This document shows positions 43,446-52,659 of a DNA stretch of 64,000 nt, in pieces. The notes beneath the pieces were generated by a model. That model ran no database searches. It was given only the letters and a program-made list of their open reading frames with translations, and had not been told where the DNA came from. This stretch comes from Methanobrevibacter thaueri. GTDB lineage: Archaea; Methanobacteriota; Methanobacteria; Methanobacteriales; Methanobacteriaceae. The stretch is taken from positions 37,777 through 101,776 of the forward strand of contig NZ_MZGS01000006.1 in assembly GCF_003111625.1 (NCBI RefSeq), written 5' to 3'. Made by a program: the position numbers and the translations under genes. The stretch's first letter is position 1. Each line of letters begins with the position of its first letter.

Positions 43446-45838
43446 GCCATAATCCATGTTTTAGTGGAAACTCCTTTGCAATCTCATTAGAAAAAGAGTT
43501 GCTACAAGAGCAAATGCAGTCACAATCCTTGTTTTAGTGGAAACTCCTTTGCAATGGAAGTATGTCTCAATGTTTCAGTTGAAAGAAGAAAAAGGTCACA
43601 ATCCTTGTTTTAGTGGAAACTCCTTTGCAATAAAAAAAAGAAAAAGAATTTGTAGGGGGGAAAATTTGTCACAATCCTTGTTTTAGTGGAAACTCCTTTG
43701 CAATGCTAAAAAAGCGCTAAAAAGTGAAATAAGCGTTCTAAGTCACAATCCTTGTTTTAGTGGAAACTCCTTTGCAATAGTTAAAATCTCCTACAGAAAA
43801 TTAGCAAGAATCGAAAGAGTCACAATCCTTGTTTTAGTGGAAACTCCTTTGCAATGGAAATTTGGCACGACTATAAAAACGACATGGAGAGAGTCACAAT
43901 CCTTGTTTTAGTGGAAACTCCTTTGCAATTTAAGGAGAATGAGGCAAAAGCCAAGTTTCGTGAAGAGTCACAATCCTTGTTTTAGTGGAAACTCCTTTGC
44001 AATACAATAAAAAATTTGTAAACAAAACAGTTAAACAATGTCACAATCCTTGTTTTAGTGGAAACTCCTTTGCAATACAAACTATGGATAAATTATTTGA
44101 GAATATTGAAAAGTCACAATCCTTGTTTTAGTGGAAACTCCTTTGCAATTTAAAATAGCGTACGTGTCCCGTTTTGACTTAAAAAAGGTCACAATCCTTG
44201 TTTTAGTGGAAACTCCTTTGCAATATAAGATGTGGTATTTATGAATAATAAAACTAAAATGTCACAATCCTTGTTTTAGTGGAAACTCCTTTGCAATTGC
44301 AGTTAGAATACGAAGCGCAACACGATGTTGATTTCGAGTCACAATCCTTGTTTTAGTGGAAACTCCTTTGCAATAGAAGTTGTAGGAATTGGAAAGAATA
44401 GTATCTGCTTAAGTCACAATCCTTGTTTTAGTGGAAACTCCTTTGCAATTTAAAGAAAAACAACATGGAGATACTGTTTTAACTAATGTCACAATCCTTG
44501 TTTTAGTGGAAACTCCTTTGCAATTGATGCAACAGTTACCCCTGCAATGAAAGAAAGAAGGGGTCACAATCCTTGTTTTAGTGGAAACTCCTTTGCAATA
44601 AGTTGGAGCGAAAGACATAACAAAGTAGTTGGAATTAGGTCACAATCCTTGTTTTAGTGGAAACTCCTTTGCAATGAATTGAAAAAGACAATAAAAAAGC
44701 AATGTTTTGGTGTCACAATCCTTGTTTTAGTGGAAACTCCTTTGCAATGACAATATAAATAAAGGATACAACAATGACTTTTTAAAGTCACAATCCTTGT
44801 TTTAGTGGAAACTCCTTTGCAATTCCAAGTATTCTTGAATAAATCTGTTGCTAAACTTGGTCACAATCCTTGTTTTAGTGGAAACTCCTTTGCAATATTT
44901 TTTTGTAGTAATTTACCAAAACCTTTATATAGTCACAATCCTTGTTTTAGTGGAAACTCCTTTGCAATTTGCAAAACAAAATCGTTGACGATTCTTTCAC
45001 CGAGTCACAATCCTTGTTTTAGTGGAAACTCCTTTGCAATATTATTAAAAAATAAGAACGGAGAACTTAGTATGGTCACAATCCTTGTTTTAGTGGAAAC
45101 TCCTTTGCAATAGACGAATTTGTGACCCCAGATTGTGGAATGGGATACGTCACAATCCTTGTTTTAGTGGAAACTCCTTTGCAATATGGGTGTCTCAGAC
45201 GGTGTAATAGAGGAAATAGAGTCACAATCCTTGTTTTAGTGGAAACTCCTTTGCAATCCATGCATACGAATACACAGCTGACAGGCTGGCGGAGTCACAA
45301 TCCTTGTTTTAGTGGAAACTCCTTTGCAATTTTATAAGCAATGGTGAAATATGGTATGACTACAAGTCACAATCCTTGTTTTAGTGGAAACTCCTTTGCA
45401 ATAAAAAAATGAGCAACTGCATAAACATAAAAGTAACGTCACAATCCTTGTTTTAGTGGAAACTCCTTTGCAATAAGAGATGATAAGGTGATTATTATGA
45501 GTGGAATTAAGTCACAATCCTTGTTTTAGTGGAAACTCCTTTGCAATCTTCAAGATTGAGGCTATTGATTACAAGGCTAAAAAGTCACAATCCTTGTTTT
45601 AGTGGAAACTCCTTTGCAATTGAATTCGATATGTATTATGAGTTCTGGAAAAATTGTCACAATCCTTGTTTTAGTGGAAACTCCTTTGCAATTTTAAAAA
45701 AATAGTTCTTTTAGTGTAATCAAAATAAGTCACAATCCTTGTTTTAGTGGAAACTCCTTTGCAATTTTAAAAAAATAGTTCTTTTAGTGTAATCAAAATA
45801 AGTCACAATCCTTGTTTTAGTGGAAACTCCTTTGCAAT
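43446..45838 (-). CRISPR. CRISPR array 1: 32 good repeats plus two decayed ones, type III-A locus
   Basis: The 37-base repeat reads GTCACAATCCTTG at its start and AACTCCTTTGCAAT at its end on the plus strand; good copies begin at 43519, 43595 and so on to 45802, every 71-77 bases. Spacers are mostly 34-40 bases. A copy at 43446 has mismatches in its first half, and a further decayed remnant lies at 43387-43412. Decay on the left and the leader on the right show that it is transcribed from the minus strand, so crRNAs begin with the handle AUUGUGAC. The two newest spacers (about 45693-45728 and 45766-45801) are identical. Several spacers resemble coding sequence and one a gene start. Confidence 0.98.
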
Positions 45839-45959
45839 AGCGGAAAAATTTTCTTATTTTACACTATAACTTGCTCAGAAGCCTGTGATTTTCAACCTTA
45901 ATGTGGGAATCTAAAATTTAAACCATCATATATAAAGATTCGCACACTTAATATAAATA
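45839..45959 (-). promoter_or_regulatory. CRISPR leader of array 1
   Basis: The 121 bases next to the newest repeat match the leader of array 2 with about nine differences by eye; the first 38 bases from the repeat are identical. The minus strand has the TATA box CTTTATATATG at 45927-45937, about 99 bases from the repeat in both arrays, predicting initiation near 45907 and a leader RNA of about 70 bases. The rest of the gap to cas1 (45960-46130) is AT-rich without a gene. Confidence 0.85.
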
Positions 45960-46130
45960 CTTTATTAATTAATCCTCAAATGAATAATAATTAAAAAAGG
46001 ATAAGAACAGCTGAGTTACTAAATCTTAAAATTAAAGCACTTTCCTTATCTTTATTTTAGGTTTATCCAAAAATAAATTAAAATAAATTTTTAACAAAAA
46101 TTAGGTTATTATCTAAAAATAGTCAAAAAA

Positions 46131-46145
46131 GTGGAGGTTGCCACA
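46131..46145. promoter_or_regulatory. Conserved TGGAGGTTGCCACA element, array 1 copy
   Basis: The 14-base sequence from 46132 also occurs upstream of array 2 (57634) at the identical distance, 293 bases from the first base after the array, although the 170 bases between it and the leader do not match. Here GTGG and CCAC form an inverted repeat, and the element lies right after the cas1 stop codon. Function unknown: possible boundary of a duplicated unit, regulator site or acquisition-related site. Confidence 0.6.
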
Positions 46146-46147
46146 TT

Positions 46148-47152
46148 TTACCATCTAATATAAAATGTTTTATAAGGGGTTTGATACATCAAAAAGTTCA
46201 CAATATTTTTAGATTCAACTTCAATAAAATCAGAATAAGTTTTTTGAATTCCATCAAATGTAACGTTACCATTTAATTTATCCAAGACCGTTTTGACAAG
46301 TAATTTTCTACACTCTTCACCAATGTATACGAAACCATCTTTCACATCAAAATCATCCTTATCAACTTGACCCAAATTTAACAGTCGAAGTAATGACCGA
46401 TCAACGACCTGTTGCCTGAACTCTTCCATGACATCAAAAACCAGACTTGTTCTTCCATACAAATCAGCATGTAAAAATCCAGCATAAGGATCAAGACCAG
46501 ACATATGAAGCGATTTTAAAACTTCAGATGCTAAAATTGCATATGAGTAATTTAACATTGAATTAAATAAATCCTGTGCTCCCTTACCGCTTCGATGAGT
46601 AAAATTGAAGTCATCAGCAATGACGTATCTAATTCCCTGCCAGTACACCTGCGAAGCCATACCCTCTATGCCAAATATTTCGGAACGTATTTTATCGGAG
46701 GGTCTATTTTTTATTTCAGCCAAAGCCTTTGATAGATTATCTAACTTATTTTTCTGAAAATCTAAAAAATTAACTCCTCCTCTATTTCTGGATAATGCGC
46801 CTAAAAGGGATTTTTGATTTTTGATTTTGGATTCAATGAATTTTTTAGCTAAATAACCACTTCTTGAATCGTTTAACGATTGGTACTGCTGTTTTCTAAT
46901 CTGAACATTGTTATGTTCCTTTGAAGCCAATCTGTATTTGATTTCACCTCTCCAATTAACTGCTATCAAATCAACATTAGCTTCCGCAAGTAGTGCAATT
47001 GCATCAAATGTTATTGCCCCCTTGCCTAAAATAACAATTTGTTTTAAATCCTTTGGCAAAAAGTAATCAATTTCTTGACCATCTTCTTTAATAACAATCT
47101 GATTATCACGTTTATTAATTGTCTTATTAAATCCATCAATTATTAATCTCAT
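46148..47152 (-). CDS. cas1: CRISPR integrase Cas1
   Basis: This 334-residue Cas1 has a beta-rich N-terminal domain (LKQIVILGKGAITFDAIALL) and a helical catalytic domain with Glu163 (GIEGMASQVYW), His228 (LHADLYGRTSLVFD) and the acidic pair near 240-243. It integrates new spacers at the leader end with Cas2. It is the last gene of the cas transcript and starts inside the cas2 stop (4-base overlap). No cas4 is present. The identical leaders of the two arrays suggest that it can feed both. Confidence 0.97.
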   Translation of the reverse strand: MRLIIDGFNKTINKRDNQIVIKEDGQEIDYFLPKDLKQIVILGKGAITFDAIALLAEANVDLIAVNWRGEIKYRLASKEHNNVQIRKQQYQSLNDSRSGYLAKKFIESKIKNQKSLLGALSRNRGGVNFLDFQKNKLDNLSKALAEIKNRPSDKIRSEIFGIEGMASQVYWQGIRYVIADDFNFTHRSGKGAQDLFNSMLNYSYAILASEVLKSLHMSGLDPYAGFLHADLYGRTSLVFDVMEEFRQQVVDRSLLRLLNLGQVDKDDFDVKDGFVYIGEECRKLLVKTVLDKLNGNVTFDGIQKTYSDFIEVESKNIVNFLMYQTPYKTFYIRW

Positions 47153-47430
47153 AAAAATCTATAAGTTAAGTCATCTTGTGGAATATCTGCATCGCCAGAA
47201 ATTAAAATCGATTCTTTGCAACTTCCACACATTGGAAAAATTATAATGCTGTCAGTTTCATTAGATAAATAGACTTCAATCTCCTCCGCCAAATCTAACC
47301 TTTCATTTAATTCAAGGTATCCAATGAAAACCGATTTTTGAATCCTCTTAAGTCCATAGTATTGGAGTCTTTTAATTAGATTAGACCTTGAAGCAGTATC
47401 TGATATATCATAAACAACTAATGTTAACAT
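47149..47430 (-). CDS. cas2: CRISPR adaptation protein Cas2
   Basis: Cas2 of 93 residues: LTLVVYDISDTASRSNLIKRL with the conserved Asp8, and RIQKSVFIGYL. It is the central dimer between two Cas1 dimers in the integrase complex. It follows cas6 directly, with no gap after the stop of cas6, and overlaps cas1. Confidence 0.96.
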   Translation of the reverse strand: MLTLVVYDISDTASRSNLIKRLQYYGLKRIQKSVFIGYLELNERLDLAEEIEVYLSNETDSIIIFPMCGSCKESILISGDADIPQDDLTYRFL

Positions 47431-48096
47431 TTATTCCTCATCAAAGATTTGCTTAACGCAACCAAAACCCTGTGAAACCCCTTTACCAAGTCCAAAGTAA
47501 TCCGGAATGTCATAGTGAACTTTAAACTCTCCTATAAACGCATTCATTTTAACCCCCTTGTATTCAACAATCTTTTCTTCAAAGTGAGTTTTAGCATATA
47601 AACGTTTATTTACTATTATTCCGAGACCCTTTGACATTGAAAGCAAATTGCCAACGAGAACCCTGTTTAGAATTTCCTTTTTTTCTTTCCAGTCTTTAAC
47701 ATTAGTGTATTTTTGATAATTGTTTTGGTTGAGACCTAACCATGGAGTTATGAATTTATAGTGCTTTTCCTCTGAGCTTGGCTTGATATCAACTTCCTTT
47801 TCATGAATAAGTTTTTCCGTGATTTTATATTCCTTATCTAAACTCAAAGTAGATAATTCAGGAGCGATCTTTTTAATTAAATCCGCCCCCTCATCAATTC
47901 CAACAATGACGATGTCTCCATTGATAATTTTATACTGCACATAAGGATATGAATATAAGAATTTATCATTAGCATAATGGTTATGGAGAATTGGGTATTC
48001 CTTGAAATTATTTCCAATAAATCCTCTTACCTTTGTTGGACTTGCAGTTAACTTTAAATCTGTTTTTAATATTAAATTTACCATATTGTATTTCAT
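47431..48096 (-). CDS. cas6: crRNA-processing endoribonuclease Cas6 (Cas6b-like)
   Basis: About 221 residues, a repeat-associated RAMP protein ending with the glycine-rich loop GLGKGVSQGFGCV, the Cas6 hallmark. The segment with SPTKVRGFIGN and LHNHYAND near residue 20-45 supplies possible catalytic histidine. It cuts the 37-base repeat to release crRNAs with an 8-base 5' handle. The frame opens at TTG 48108, but ATG 48096 has TGAT three bases before it. It overlaps or abuts the CARF/HEPN gene, so the two are coupled. Confidence 0.88.
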   Translation of the reverse strand: MKYNMVNLILKTDLKLTASPTKVRGFIGNNFKEYPILHNHYANDKFLYSYPYVQYKIINGDIVIVGIDEGADLIKKIAPELSTLSLDKEYKITEKLIHEKEVDIKPSSEEKHYKFITPWLGLNQNNYQKYTNVKDWKEKKEILNRVLVGNLLSMSKGLGIIVNKRLYAKTHFEEKIVEYKGVKMNAFIGEFKVHYDIPDYFGLGKGVSQGFGCVKQIFDEE

Positions 48097-48100
48097 AATA

Positions 48101-49417
48101 TCATTCAAATTTTGGGAATTCGGCCATATCCATATATTTTATTAAATCAGGAAATGCCCTTTTTGCATAAGTTACAACCTGAGAATATAACTTTTCTGCT
48201 TTTTCCTTATCAATTGGTTGAAGACCATGCGCCAGTATAGACCTATTTCTTGAACTGAGATTGTTCTTTATATCTTCATCGGCTAAATAATTTTTTGCAT
48301 ACTGGGACCCTAATGCTGATAAAAGTTCATAACTTTTCTTCAGACCAACACCAAATGTTTTTCCAGAGTTAACATATTCATTCCAATCCTGAACAAGAAA
48401 ATCGGCATCAGCATTGTATTTGGCTTTTAAATCATTTTTATTAATTTTAAATTCAGCATTCGATTTTAAAATATTTTCATCAATGATTTTTTCTTCGGTT
48501 AATGTTACCTGAGCTATTAACTCAATACAGCGATATAATCTTGCAACTGCATCATCATATTTGCCTTCCTCAATTCTTCTATAGGAATTATTCAATAAAT
48601 CAGGCAAATAATATGGAACATCAGTCAACTTAAGAACACCACGCCTTGAAATCTTTAACTTTAGAAATTCAATATTTTCTTGAATTTGCGGTATAAATTC
48701 AGGAAAATTTTCATTTAAATACTCCTTAACATATTGAGAAGAATTAATTTCATCTATAATTTTTGATAAGATACTATTTAGTGTCTTTTTTTCTTCTCCT
48801 ACATTTTTAAATTTATCCCATAAATCATAAACATTGACTATTTCCAAATAAATTTCCACTAACTCTTTAAGATTTTCTGATTCAAGCTTTTCAATTGCTT
48901 TCATAAAATTTGTTTTAGCCGCCTCAAATTGATACTTATTGAAGAAATCCATTCCACGATTAAATTCCATTACCGCAAAAACATCATAGGGATCCCTTTG
49001 GTCTTTTATTTTTTCAAAACCCGTTTGGACGATGCCCAATCCGTTTTTGTCACGGCCCGCTAAATTTTCAGTTCCCACATAAGAGTATGTGCATTCTTCA
49101 CCTATAGCAGCTAAGACCAATCCTGAAACCATAGGTTTTGTTCCGCCAGTGAAATCAACATGAATCTCATCATATTCCTTACGTAATTCAAGAATTATCT
49201 CCCTAGATTTTGCAAAAGCATCCTCTAAGCTTTCATGATTTTGTACGATTTTTAATTTAAATTGATCCTCACTTAAACCGGAAACTATTGCAATGTCTTG
49301 AGCTATACCAATTGAATCATTTGAGCACAAAAAGTATGTGAAGTCAGGATTGAAATTTTCAATACAAAAAATAAGTGGTTCGGGAGAACCACCGCAACTT
49401 AAGATTAAAGCTTTCAT
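48101..49417 (-). CDS. CARF-HEPN ribonuclease, Csm6-like (Cas02710 family)
   Basis: This 438-residue effector starts with a CARF-type Rossmann domain (KALILSCGGSPEPL, then VDFTGGTKPM at 87-96, the cyclic-oligoadenylate binding signature). A helical middle part with repeats follows and a HEPN domain closes the protein, with the RNase motif RNRSILAHG (Arg392-x4-His397). On target RNA binding, Cas10 makes cyclic oligoadenylate, which would switch on this ribonuclease. The family is the TIGR02710 type rather than classical Csm6, but the position after csm5 is the usual csm6 slot. It starts two bases after csm5, with GAGGT as ribosome site. Confidence 0.88.
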   Translation of the reverse strand: MKALILSCGGSPEPLIFCIENFNPDFTYFLCSNDSIGIAQDIAIVSGLSEDQFKLKIVQNHESLEDAFAKSREIILELRKEYDEIHVDFTGGTKPMVSGLVLAAIGEECTYSYVGTENLAGRDKNGLGIVQTGFEKIKDQRDPYDVFAVMEFNRGMDFFNKYQFEAAKTNFMKAIEKLESENLKELVEIYLEIVNVYDLWDKFKNVGEEKKTLNSILSKIIDEINSSQYVKEYLNENFPEFIPQIQENIEFLKLKISRRGVLKLTDVPYYLPDLLNNSYRRIEEGKYDDAVARLYRCIELIAQVTLTEEKIIDENILKSNAEFKINKNDLKAKYNADADFLVQDWNEYVNSGKTFGVGLKKSYELLSALGSQYAKNYLADEDIKNNLSSRNRSILAHGLQPIDKEKAEKLYSQVVTYAKRAFPDLIKYMDMAEFPKFE

Positions 49418-49419
49418 AT

Positions 49420-50556
49420 CTAAACCTCTTCAAATGAAAATTGGACCCAACCTAAAGGAAGACCACCAACTTGAGTGATTTTCCTGGATTTAGGGAATGA
49501 ATAATCATATGTTTTTCCTCTAGTTCCATTTTTAATTTTATCAAATAAGTTTTCGTCGTATTTTTTAATTTTTAAACCAATGGTTGTAGATAAAAATCCA
49601 GAACCTGCACCCAATTTTAAAACAGGATTGTCTAAGGAGTTTTGTTTTTCTAAATTAGAGTAGAATTTATACAAATAATCAATATTATAATCCTCAGCAA
49701 ATTCCTTTTCAAAATTAATTAAAGCCCTTGAAAAGACATAAATTGCTTTTTTAATATTATCCATATCAATTAGATGCTTTTTACCGTCCAAACCTAATCT
49801 TTTGAAAATATCATAATCATAATTGTTCTTAATTTCAAAAGAAAGATTATTGCCTCTGGCAATACACTCAAGGAAACTTAAAGTCGGTTCACGAGAATGC
49901 TTATTTCTAGTATAAAACTCATTATGTCCCAATCTGAAAGAGGCCATAACTGTGGCAACATCATAAATAGTTGGTGATTTAATAGTGCTTGAATCAGAAA
50001 CTTGTAAAAATTTCATTATATCCCCTTGGGCAGGAGTTGGAGCTTTTCTGGATGAGAAAATCCTATTCATGAAATTAGTGTAACTTCTGTTATCAACTCT
50101 ACCGTTATTTCTTAAAACATTATTAGAAATGTCTTGAATTAAATCATCATCAATTTCATAATATAAAATTGCAGATTTAATTGCGCCTTTAATAGATGTC
50201 CCCGGAATATATAATTCATTTAAGGTTTTAATAGCTTCACTAATTTCTTGTGTTGGAGAGATTTCTTTTTTAGATTTGTTAATTGCCCTATACTTCATAT
50301 AAGTATTAGGAATTTTACTATCAAAATCTTTTAAATTGAAGTTAGGATTTGATAAATCTCTTAAAAATTCTTCTTTTTTATCATCATCAAGAGATAAAAA
50401 GTAATTAGAAACATCCATCCTTTTAATAATATTTAAAACATTGCCTTTTTTAGTTTTAGCTTTTGATTTCACATATTCAGAAGCGGTGTATTTTTCACCA
50501 GAGCCCACATGAACCGGAGATAAAACTTTAAGATTGCATTTATAACTTGAATTCAT
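49420..50556 (-). CDS. csm5: Csm5, type III-A effector subunit
   Basis: The 378-residue RAMP protein caps the crRNA 3' end of the Csm complex. Recognised by LKVLSPVHVGSGEKY at the N-terminus, the RAMP loop LYIPGTSIKGAIKSAILY near 140 and the late GAGSGFLSTTIGL. It lies between csm4 (overlapping stop and start, TAATG) and the CARF/HEPN gene. Confidence 0.92.
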   Translation of the reverse strand: MNSSYKCNLKVLSPVHVGSGEKYTASEYVKSKAKTKKGNVLNIIKRMDVSNYFLSLDDDKKEEFLRDLSNPNFNLKDFDSKIPNTYMKYRAINKSKKEISPTQEISEAIKTLNELYIPGTSIKGAIKSAILYYEIDDDLIQDISNNVLRNNGRVDNRSYTNFMNRIFSSRKAPTPAQGDIMKFLQVSDSSTIKSPTIYDVATVMASFRLGHNEFYTRNKHSREPTLSFLECIARGNNLSFEIKNNYDYDIFKRLGLDGKKHLIDMDNIKKAIYVFSRALINFEKEFAEDYNIDYLYKFYSNLEKQNSLDNPVLKLGAGSGFLSTTIGLKIKKYDENLFDKIKNGTRGKTYDYSFPKSRKITQVGGLPLGWVQFSFEEV

Positions 50557-51488
50557 TATTTCATCTCCTTATTAAATCTTAATGGAAAAGCATAACCATA
50601 TTCAACTGCAGGATTGATTTCACCAGATTTAACAATATTACCATAATTCATTTGATAATTAGGGAATATTGAACCTTCTTTGAAAAATCTTACCTGCTTT
50701 CTAATTTCACCGGTTTTATCCCTACCTCTTTTAGAGCCTATTTCATAGTAAGAATATTCATTGATTCTTTTTAAATCATCCTCAGTTGGAATGAATCTTG
50801 AAAGTGTAACGAACATGTTTTTATCAGAACCATCATCGAATGTGACCGTTTCATCAATTTCAAAATCAAAATGACCTTTTCCAGTTGAGATATCCCTTCC
50901 AAAACCACGATCTTTTAAGAATTTAATTGCAGATTTGAGAATACTTGAATAATCCTCATTAAATATTTGAACAAGGAAAAATAAACCCAAGTTCTTATAA
51001 CTGTCTCCTTGTGTATAAAATATCTTGGTTTCGTGGATTAATCTGTTTACGCTGTTGTTTGGAAGTATATTTTCACCAAAACCAATGTCAACATCTATTT
51101 TTTCACCCATTAATAAATTTGAAAACCTGTAATAATCATCATAATTATTTAAAATATCTTTTTCAGATAATTCTCCATTAATTAGGGCATAAAAAAGTTT
51201 CTCTTCAATATAATCAACTTTCTTATAATCTTTAATTATTTGTGAATCAATACCTGATAAATCACTTCCAATAATTAATTTTGGATAAAATTTAACTTTA
51301 TCCCCTTCATTGAAAATTACAGGAAATGTTGAAGATATTAAAAATGGTGGTTTATTCTCTTCAAATTCATTAATCATCTCATCAACTAAATTAGGATATA
51401 ACTCGCTTATTGCATATGTTAACGCTCCAAATAAAGTATCAGAGTGTAATTTTGGAAATGTTGATAAAGGTTTAATATAAATCAACAT
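50556..51488 (-). CDS. csm4: Csm4, crRNA 5' handle-binding subunit
   Basis: This 310-residue RAMP protein opens with LIYIKPLSTFPKLHSDTLFG, the family's conserved start, and ends with GFGRDISTGKGHFDF as glycine-rich loop near residue 195. In the Csm complex Csm4 holds the 5' handle of the crRNA against Cas10. Start ten bases after csm3, stop overlapping the csm5 start. Confidence 0.92.
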   Translation of the reverse strand: MLIYIKPLSTFPKLHSDTLFGALTYAISELYPNLVDEMINEFEENKPPFLISSTFPVIFNEGDKVKFYPKLIIGSDLSGIDSQIIKDYKKVDYIEEKLFYALINGELSEKDILNNYDDYYRFSNLLMGEKIDVDIGFGENILPNNSVNRLIHETKIFYTQGDSYKNLGLFFLVQIFNEDYSSILKSAIKFLKDRGFGRDISTGKGHFDFEIDETVTFDDGSDKNMFVTLSRFIPTEDDLKRINEYSYYEIGSKRGRDKTGEIRKQVRFFKEGSIFPNYQMNYGNIVKSGEINPAVEYGYAFPLRFNKEMK

Positions 51489-51498
51489 TATTTACCAC

Positions 51499-52221
51499 CT
51501 ATTTTAATGCATTGATTACTTCAGTTATATCATCTGATTCGACAATTACTTCTTCATCGTTGTTTTCTTTGTAATAGTCACTTGTTCTTTTTGATAATTT
51601 AATATTTTCAAATTTAATTTGACCAAAACCTCTTGAACCACTTCCTCCAAGATAGTTATCTTCTAATAGTCTCATTGCATCTAAAAGATAGGAAATGTTT
51701 TCGTCATCATCTTCATATACAGAGAATATAATCTCAAAATCAAATTTGGACCCTTTCGGGATTCTTTCAATGTTTCTTGGATTTGCAGAGGAGTTAATTC
51801 TATTAATGGTGTTTTCATATTTTAATTCAGCACCACTGATTAATGATTCATTATTCCACAATTCCAAGGTTTCCTCATCAGGATATGAATCCCTTACAAT
51901 GGTTCTTGTTGGGAATTTTAATTCATTTTGACTTTCATCAGCTGAAACACCAAATAATTTAGAAGCAATACAGTTAGGATCATCAGCAGGTTTACCATCA
52001 TTATCAATGACACTTTGAGCGGAATCTTTATCATTTAATTCTGTTAAGAATCTAAGTTTACCTTTTAAAGATGAACCAGGGATGAATGGGTTTCCTGTTA
52101 CTGAATCCCTAATAACAACATTGTCACTTCCACCAATATCTATTGCATCACTTGATCCACCAATGTGAAGACCAGTTTTACAAACAATTTTACCTTGAAT
52201 TATATAATTTTCACGAAACAT
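51499..52221 (-). CDS. csm3: Csm3, backbone subunit and target-RNA nuclease
   Basis: This 240-residue RAMP protein aligns well with Streptococcus thermophilus Csm3: GKIVCKTGLHIGGSS, then GGSDNVVIRD with Asp33 in the position of the catalytic aspartate, and NPFIPGSSLKGKLRFL. GSGSRGFGQIKF is the C-terminal glycine loop. Several copies form the backbone and cut bound RNA every six bases. The catalytic residue is present, so target cleavage should be active. Confidence 0.95.
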   Translation of the reverse strand: MFRENYIIQGKIVCKTGLHIGGSSDAIDIGGSDNVVIRDSVTGNPFIPGSSLKGKLRFLTELNDKDSAQSVIDNDGKPADDPNCIASKLFGVSADESQNELKFPTRTIVRDSYPDEETLELWNNESLISGAELKYENTINRINSSANPRNIERIPKGSKFDFEIIFSVYEDDDENISYLLDAMRLLEDNYLGGSGSRGFGQIKFENIKLSKRTSDYYKENNDEEVIVESDDITEVINALK

Positions 52222-52223
52222 CC

Positions 52224-52655
52224 CTAATACCTCCTTCTTTGACTTTTAGATACTTCTTCTTCATATTTATGATATGCAACGATTGCTTCGAAAAATTTAA
52301 CAAAAATATCAAAATTTTTCACTATGACCTCTTCATCACTTACATTATCTACTTTAGCCATTGCTGCTAAAATTACATCATAAAATGGTTTCGGCAAGTT
52401 TTTACGACCGACTGAAACTGCCATTCTTGGTTTTAATAAATAAAATTCTGTTTCAATTTCATCCCAAGTGTCCTTTTGTTCTAATTTTTTTAATGCCGCA
52501 AAGAATTTTCTAAGTTGAGTTGTGTTTAATTTTTTAGAATTTTTTGCAACAATATGCGCATAACCTGTTTCCGCATCAAGGAAATCCTTTGTTGGGATTT
52601 CACTTAATGTACCACAAGCATTAATTTTTCCTATTACATCATTAATATCTGACAT
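52224..52655 (-). CDS. csm2: Csm2, small subunit
   Basis: The 143-residue all-helical protein has KLNTTQLRKFFAALKKLEQ in the middle, typical of Csm2, and LLKPRMAVSVGRKNLPKPFYDV. It forms the inner filament along the target RNA. It starts four bases after cas10 and ends two before csm3. Confidence 0.92.
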   Translation of the reverse strand: MSDINDVIGKINACGTLSEIPTKDFLDAETGYAHIVAKNSKKLNTTQLRKFFAALKKLEQKDTWDEIETEFYLLKPRMAVSVGRKNLPKPFYDVILAAMAKVDNVSDEEVIVKNFDIFVKFFEAIVAYHKYEEEVSKSQRRRY

Positions 52656-52659
52656 TTAA

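Noticed and set aside
44409..45337. Open frames inside CRISPR array 1 with repeated NPCFSGNSFAI or KGVSTKTRIVT peptides
   Set aside because: They are translations of the 37-base repeat in different frames, without ribosome sites. They are array sequence, not genes.
46131..46145. Reading GGAGGT in the conserved leader element as a ribosome site of a plus-strand gene
   Set aside because: No ATG, GTG or TTG-initiated frame of any length follows it at either copy, and the array 1 copy runs straight into the opposite-strand cas1 gene.
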